From Maribacter sp. MMG018 (GTDB taxonomy: Bacteria > Bacteroidota > Bacteroidia > Flavobacteriales > Flavobacteriaceae), in contig NZ_JAGJEC010000005.1 in assembly GCF_018100785.1 (NCBI RefSeq), forward strand, positions 62,001 through 126,000: a stretch of DNA of 64,000 bases, in the 5' to 3' direction. Below are positions 59,784-64,000 of this stretch, piece by piece. The position numbers and the translations under genes were made by a program. The first letter of the stretch is position 1, and each line of letters starts with the position of its first letter. The notes beneath the pieces were generated by a model, which did no database searches, was not told where the DNA came from, and saw only the letters and a list, made by a program, of their open reading frames with translations.

Positions 59784-60761
59784 TTGAAAATAGTATCGCA
59801 AATAAAGGAACCTGTTAATAGGGAGATGGAGCTCTTTGAGACCAAGTTCCGTGAGTCCATGACTTCTAAGGTCGCCTTGCTCAATAGAATTACTTACTAC
59901 ATTGTTAATAGAAAGGGGAAGCAAATGCGACCCATGTTCGTTTTTTTAACGGCGAAATTGTTGAACAATGGTGAAGTGAACGAGCGTACCTATCGTGGTG
60001 CATCTGTCATAGAGTTGATTCATACCGCAACGCTGGTGCATGATGATGTGGTGGACGAAAGTGATAAAAGAAGGGGTTTTTTCTCCATTAATGCTTTGTG
60101 GAAGAACAAGATCGCAGTTCTGGTCGGTGATTATTTGTTGTCTAAAGGTTTATTACTGTCCATTGATAATGGTGATTTCGATTTGCTTCGAATCATTTCC
60201 GTCGCCGTTCGTGAAATGAGCGAAGGCGAGTTGTTACAGATAGATAAGGCCCGTAGATTGGATATTACCGAAGATGTATATTATGATATAATTCGCCAGA
60301 AGACCGCGACACTGATAGCTGCTTGTTGTAGCTTGGGCGCTTGTTCCGTTAAGCCAGAAAGCGAACATGTAGAAACCTTTCGAAAATTTGGAGAGCTATG
60401 TGGTATGGCATTTCAGATAAAAGATGATTTGTTCGATTACGGAGCCGAGAAAATAGGGAAGCCTACAGGTATAGATATCAAAGAGCAAAAAATGACACTA
60501 CCTTTGATATATGCATTGAACAACTGTTCTAAAAAAGAAAAAAGCTGGTTGATCAATTCCATTAAAAATCATAATAAGAACAAAAAGCGAGTAAAAGAAG
60601 TAATCGCCTTTGTAAAAAAGGCAGGAGGGTTAGACTATGCCGTAAACAAAATGTTGACCTTTAAAGATGAGGCATTGTCTTTGTTGCATACCTATCCAAA
60701 ATCTGATTATAGAGATGCTCTAGAATTAATGGTAAACTACGTAGTGGAGCGAAAAAAATAG
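59784..60761 (+). CDS. Polyprenyl diphosphate synthase
   Basis: Elongates isoprenoid diphosphates for quinone side chains or related lipids. It is 325 residues from a TTG start at 59784. The first Asp-rich motif is LVHDDVVDESDKRRG (DDxxD) at about residue 90, and the second is IKDDLFDYGAEKIGKPTG at about residue 215; KGKQMRPMFVFL provides the Lys-Arg of the allylic site. The length fits medium-chain (octaprenyl-type) synthases, but chain length cannot be read directly. Confidence 0.94.
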   Translation: MKIVSQIKEPVNREMELFETKFRESMTSKVALLNRITYYIVNRKGKQMRPMFVFLTAKLLNNGEVNERTYRGASVIELIHTATLVHDDVVDESDKRRGFFSINALWKNKIAVLVGDYLLSKGLLLSIDNGDFDLLRIISVAVREMSEGELLQIDKARRLDITEDVYYDIIRQKTATLIAACCSLGACSVKPESEHVETFRKFGELCGMAFQIKDDLFDYGAEKIGKPTGIDIKEQKMTLPLIYALNNCSKKEKSWLINSIKNHNKNKKRVKEVIAFVKKAGGLDYAVNKMLTFKDEALSLLHTYPKSDYRDALELMVNYVVERKK

Positions 60762-60906
60762 ATTTTTTTTTCAAAAATTCTTTTCTTTCTGATACTTTTT
60801 TAAGTTTTAATTTACTGATATTTAAGTAGTTAAAAAATATTTTGTTTGCCGAGGCAACTATATTGTAATTGAAGTCGTCTATGTAAATAGAAGACATTTA
60901 AAAGTT

Positions 60907-61470
60907 TTGAAAATTATACCCTTTTATAAAAACGAAAAACAGCTCATTAAAAAGGCCATAAGTGGAAATGGTGATGCGCAGCATCGTCTCTACGGCAAAT
61001 ATGCCCCTAAAATGTTGAGTGTTTGTAGGCAGTATATAAAAGACGTTCATTTTGCTGAAGACGTTATGGTACAAGGGTTTGTAAAGATGTTTCACCATCT
61101 GCATACTTTTAAGTTTCAAGGTAGTTTTGAGGGGTGGGTCAGAAGAATCATGGTAAGGGAGTGTATCTCGTACCTAAGAAAGAGGCAATTTGTTGTTTAT
61201 GATGATGAGGTGTTCGAAAACAATCAATCTAACGGTTTTGAAATAACCACAGATTTAGATACCGAGCATATACAACAATTAATAGATGCGCTACCACAAG
61301 GGTATAAAATGGTTTTTGTGCTTTATGCAGTAGAAGGATATAAGCATAATGAAATTGCTGAAATGTTGAGTATATCTGAAAGCACCAGCAAATCACAACT
61401 ATTTAAGGCAAGAAAAATGTTGCAAGAGAATTTAAAAAAACAAAATATCATAGGTTATGGAACCAGATAA
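60907..61470 (+). CDS. ECF-type RNA polymerase sigma factor
   Basis: 187 residues from a TTG start at 60907. Region 2 is AQHRLYGKYAPKMLSVCRQYIKDVHFAEDVMVQGFVKMFHHLHTFKFQGSFEGWVRRI, and region 4 is IDALPQGYKMVFVLYAVEGYKHNEIAEMLSISESTSKSQLFKARKMLQ. Its 3' end overlaps the next gene by 14 bases, and that product has one membrane helix, the usual layout for a sigma factor and a membrane-bound partner. Confidence 0.93.
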   Translation: MKIIPFYKNEKQLIKKAISGNGDAQHRLYGKYAPKMLSVCRQYIKDVHFAEDVMVQGFVKMFHHLHTFKFQGSFEGWVRRIMVRECISYLRKRQFVVYDDEVFENNQSNGFEITTDLDTEHIQQLIDALPQGYKMVFVLYAVEGYKHNEIAEMLSISESTSKSQLFKARKMLQENLKKQNIIGYGTR

Positions 61471-62227
61471 ATTTGAAAAGTATATTAAAGGCAAGTTGGA
61501 AGAAAGAGAGATTGCTCCATCTGCAGGAGCATGGGAAAAAATATCCGGGCAACTGGCTAAAGAAAAATCAAACGATAAGCCACTTTATTTTTGGTTGGGC
61601 ATTGCGGCCAGTGTTGTTGTTCTGGTAGGTGTTACCTTTTTGTTTTTTAACGATCAGGGTAACGTAGTGCCATCGGAAACAATTAAGGTTGTAACTGCCG
61701 ATGAAGATAATGTTCAGAAAACTGAACTTGAAAAGGATGTAGAGGGTTTGGTAGAGAAATCGTCAGAGGAGATCGTGCTTACACAAAAAGAGGTAAGTCC
61801 GGTCATTAAAGAGAACAATGTTGCCGTAGTTAAAAAGAATGTCGTAAAAGATGAGATTTCTACGGAGAGTGGAGATGAAGCATTGGCTGAAGCTAGTGAG
61901 GAAAAAGTTTTGCCCAATGATAATCAACTGGAAATACTGTTGCCGGATAGTATTTTAAATGAGAAAATTGCAGAAGTGGTAGCGCAGGTAGATTCCCTTG
62001 AGTTAAATGGAGAGATAACGGATGCCGAAGTAGATTCTCTACTGTTAAAGGCGCAAAAAGATATTTTAAGAGAACGACTTTTTAATAAAGACAATTCTGT
62101 TAATGCCATGGCTTTGTTGACAGAGGTCGAGGATGAACTTGATCAATCCTTCCGAGACCAGATCTTAGAATCGTTAAAAACAGGTTTTCTTAAAGTTAGG
62201 ACTGCTGTCGCGGACCGAAACAACTAA
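61457..62227 (+). CDS. Single-pass membrane protein, putative anti-sigma partner
   Basis: 256 residues: a cytoplasmic N-terminus of about 40 residues (MEPDKFEKYIKGKLEEREIA, PSAGAWEKISGQL), a membrane helix at about residues 46-66, and an acidic, Glu/Val-rich periplasmic part. I find no recognised domain name. The short N-terminal segment with a PSxxAWEKI-type motif is common in Bacteroidota proteins encoded after ECF sigma factors. An anti-sigma role is inferred from the 14-base overlap and topology only. Confidence 0.65.
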   Translation: MEPDKFEKYIKGKLEEREIAPSAGAWEKISGQLAKEKSNDKPLYFWLGIAASVVVLVGVTFLFFNDQGNVVPSETIKVVTADEDNVQKTELEKDVEGLVEKSSEEIVLTQKEVSPVIKENNVAVVKKNVVKDEISTESGDEALAEASEEKVLPNDNQLEILLPDSILNEKIAEVVAQVDSLELNGEITDAEVDSLLLKAQKDILRERLFNKDNSVNAMALLTEVEDELDQSFRDQILESLKTGFLKVRTAVADRNN

Positions 62228-62322
62228 ATCCCTAAAAATCGAAAATTCCCTAAAGCGCTATATTTTAACATAGGGCCAGGGACTGGAGTTTTATTCATCA
62301 ATCAAAATTAAATCAAATTAAA

Positions 62323-63405
62323 ATGAAAACAATTACGGTATTTGTCCTTGTGGTCTTTACACTCTTCGTAACACATGAAGTGACATCACAAGAAGAGCAT
62401 CTAAGTAAAATAGAGTTTTTAAAGGGGCAAAAGGAAAAGATTGCCTTACAGGAAAAAGATGCCCTAAAGCTAGAGGTTGCCAAAATTAACAAACAATTGG
62501 AGCGCAATGAGATTTCTGAGGAAGAGGCACAAAAACTTAAGACGGAAGCGGCGCAAAAAAGAGCGTTGAACATTGAAAATAGGTTGGGTATCATTGATAA
62601 TCAAATTGCGTTACTAGAAAGAAATGGTGAAGACCCGATGCAATTGGATACCTTAAATTATGCAACTGCCCTAGAGATAGGTTTTGGGGGCAAAGACAGT
62701 GAAAATAATAGAATGTTCGGTGTTAGTATCAAGGAGAACCCGAACAGGAAAGATGTAAAATATGATAAAAGAACATATTCCGATCTAGTGGTGGCCCTTG
62801 GTTTTAACAATGCGATTATAGATGAGGTTTCATTGAACGATTCGCCCTATAAGATTGGGGGTAGTAGGTTTTTTGAACTTGGATGGCAGTGGCGTACACG
62901 GGTTTTTAAAGAATCTAATTTTCTAAGATTAAACTATGGGTTTTCTTTTCAGTTCAATGGTTTAAAGATTAAGGACAATCAATACTTTGTAGTTAATGGA
63001 GATGGAAATGCCGAACTTGAAGAGTTCGACTATGAGTTGGATAAATCAAAATTTAGAATGGACAACCTTGTTTTTCCCGTTCATTTAGAATTTGGCCCGT
63101 CTAAATTGAAAAAGACAGAAAAGACGATTCGGTATTCGCTCACAAACCAGTTTCGTTTTGGTATTGGTGGCTATGGAGGTTTTAATCTAGGAACAAGACA
63201 AAAATTGAAGTACAGTATAGATGGTGAAAAAGTAAAGGATAAAATAAAACGGGATTATAATACGAACGATCTGGTGTATGGGCTAAGTGCCTATGCTGGT
63301 TTTGATGGGGTATTATTGTATATGAAATATGATCTGAATACTATTTTTAACAACGCTCCCGTTGATCAACGAAACATTTCTATAGGTCTTAGGTTCGATT
63401 TGTAG
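62323..63405 (+). CDS. Hypothetical outer-membrane beta-barrel protein with N-terminal coiled coil
   Basis: 360 residues. A signal peptide (ending EVTSQ) precedes a long charged helix predicted as coiled coil (about residues 25-105, rich in Lys, Glu and Gln). The remainder is barrel-like with alternating strands and ends in FDL (GLRFDL), a typical outer-membrane terminal signature. It is 95 bases after the putative anti-sigma gene and may belong to the same regulon or operon. I do not recognise a family name with confidence. Confidence 0.7.
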   Translation: MKTITVFVLVVFTLFVTHEVTSQEEHLSKIEFLKGQKEKIALQEKDALKLEVAKINKQLERNEISEEEAQKLKTEAAQKRALNIENRLGIIDNQIALLERNGEDPMQLDTLNYATALEIGFGGKDSENNRMFGVSIKENPNRKDVKYDKRTYSDLVVALGFNNAIIDEVSLNDSPYKIGGSRFFELGWQWRTRVFKESNFLRLNYGFSFQFNGLKIKDNQYFVVNGDGNAELEEFDYELDKSKFRMDNLVFPVHLEFGPSKLKKTEKTIRYSLTNQFRFGIGGYGGFNLGTRQKLKYSIDGEKVKDKIKRDYNTNDLVYGLSAYAGFDGVLLYMKYDLNTIFNNAPVDQRNISIGLRFDL

Positions 63406-63430
63406 AGAGAATTAGCTACTTATTTCAGAA

Positions 63431-63461
63431 AAGGGTACATGGTAAGATATGTACCTTTTTT
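63431..63461. terminator. Terminator between convergent genes
   Basis: A 10-bp stem with one G-T pair (63431-63440 with 63449-63458) and a T-rich 3' end. It lies just after the barrel gene and abuts the end of the minus-strand zinc-ribbon gene. Confidence 0.75.
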
Positions 63462-63703
63462 TATTGCTCTATGGCCGATTTGATATCAGCGGTAAATTCA
63501 TCTTCAAAAAATACTCCTTTGCAATGGCTACAGGTAGCTATTTTGTGGGAGGAAATTTTAAAAAGCTTGATCCAGAAAAGATGGAAGTAGTTAGAGGAAA
63601 TAGAAAGGCTGAGTGTCCCTAATTGATGGCAGTAGGGGCAGGGGGTATTTGTCAATTGCCTAATTTCTGGTTTCCCGGGTCGCGTTCCAAAGAAAAGAAT
63701 CAT
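63461..63703 (-). CDS. Small zinc-ribbon protein
   Basis: 80 residues with two CxxC knuckles, CPYC at residues 22-25 and CSHC at about residues 58-61, separated by an aromatic hydrophobic stretch. It looks like a stand-alone zinc ribbon with an uncertain role. It is divergent from dnaG (77-base gap) and convergent with the barrel gene. Confidence 0.75.
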   Translation of the reverse strand: MILFFGTRPGKPEIRQLTNTPCPYCHQLGTLSLSISSNYFHLFWIKLFKISSHKIATCSHCKGVFFEDEFTADIKSAIEQ

Positions 63704-63780
63704 ATTTTGCTCTTATTTATTCCAAAAGTAATAATTTTAGAGGCTTCTCATACGTGTAGATTATTGTTCGGAAAAGATAA

Positions 63781-64000
63781 ATGATAGCAAAGAGCACCAT
63801 AGATAAAGTATATGAAACCGCCCGTTTAGAAGAGGTGATCGGTGATTTTGTACAATTAAAGAAATCGGGGTCTAATTTTAAGGGTTTGAGCCCTTTTAGC
63901 GATGAGCGGACACCTAGCTTTATGGTGTCGCCCGTAAAGCAGATATGGAAAGATTTTAGTAGTGGTAAAGGGGGAAATGTGGTGGCTTTTTTAATGGAGC
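63781..64000 (+). CDS. dnaG: DNA primase, N-terminal part (runs off the window)
   Basis: 73 residues are visible before the window ends. STIDKVYETARLEEVIGDFVQLKKSGSNFKG is the start of the DnaG zinc-binding domain, followed by PFSDERTPSFMVSPVKQIW and GGNVVAFLME. The fold-defining residues are conserved, but the four zinc ligands of classical DnaG (C, H, C, C in the CPFH and HCFGC contexts) read S, S, D, S here (LSPFS and KDFSSG). The domain is therefore predicted not to bind zinc in the usual way. It initiates replication primers; the polymerase domain lies beyond the window. Confidence 0.92.
   Translation, partial: MIAKSTIDKVYETARLEEVIGDFVQLKKSGSNFKGLSPFSDERTPSFMVSPVKQIWKDFSSGKGGNVVAFLME

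Noticed and set aside
1-64000. Mobile elements, CRISPR arrays, tRNA genes, prophage or defence islands
   Set aside because: No transposase, integrase, spaced direct repeats, tRNA-like cloverleaf or known defence gene was recognised on either strand; the gene content is core metabolism.

Overview
The window is a stretch of chromosome from a member of the Bacteroidota, almost certainly family Flavobacteriaceae (a Maribacter/Zobellia-like relative is my best guess, by impression only). The evidence is the AT-leaning base composition, genes without Shine-Dalgarno sequences, promoters of the Bacteroidota type (TTG, about 20 bases, then TAnnTTTG), and lineage-typical families: GLPGLI protein, DUF5686 protein, CarboxypepD_reg-like outer-membrane barrels, head-GIN lipoprotein, and a C-terminal DAHP synthase-chorismate mutase fusion. 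I see no rRNA, tRNA, insertion sequence, prophage or CRISPR array. This is core-metabolism DNA, and the interest lies in regulation and domain architecture.

Layout. 1-5.6 kb: the tail of a class V aminotransferase, a small glycogen-binding-domain protein, a minus-strand group (bifunctional nuclease, nucleoside transporter, thyA), then etfBA. A 26-bp perfect palindrome separates etfB from divergent pdhB. 5.8-20.6 kb: pdhB, a DUF5686 outer-membrane protein, soluble (ppa) and membrane (hppA) pyrophosphatases, a TonB, an App1-type phosphatase, a deoxynucleoside kinase, a GLPGLI/outer-membrane barrel pair, and metK behind a probable SAM-II riboswitch.

22.9-45.3 kb is a sulfur-to-methionine region. 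A SAM-I riboswitch precedes metY, a trifunctional MetX-aspartokinase-homoserine dehydrogenase fusion, and metZ. After a Moco hydroxylase pair on the opposite strand comes an Rrf2 regulator and the assimilatory sulfate operon (DUF2061, cysH, cysD, cysN, sulfite reductase, siroheme methyltransferase, ferredoxin reductase). A second SAM-I riboswitch then controls a split methionine synthase and, probably, metF. Together these genes reduce sulfate to sulfide, place sulfide on acetylhomoserine to give homocysteine, methylate it, and make SAM. Three related 19-bp motifs upstream of the cys genes look like Rrf2-family operators.

47.9-52.0 kb is an aromatic amino acid operon (prephenate dehydratase, aminotransferase, prephenate dehydrogenase, DAHP synthase/chorismate mutase). 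It is preceded by what looks like a classical transcription attenuator: a 23-codon leader peptide with six Phe, three Tyr and one Trp, overlapping mutually exclusive antiterminator and terminator stems. This is the most striking element of the window.

52.1-64 kb: an OmpA-family protein with calcium-type repeats, rsgA-dtd-mazG, aroA, queA, rlmN, a polyprenyl diphosphate synthase, an ECF sigma factor with a putative membrane partner and a barrel protein, a zinc-ribbon protein, and the start of dnaG, whose predicted zinc ligands are all replaced.
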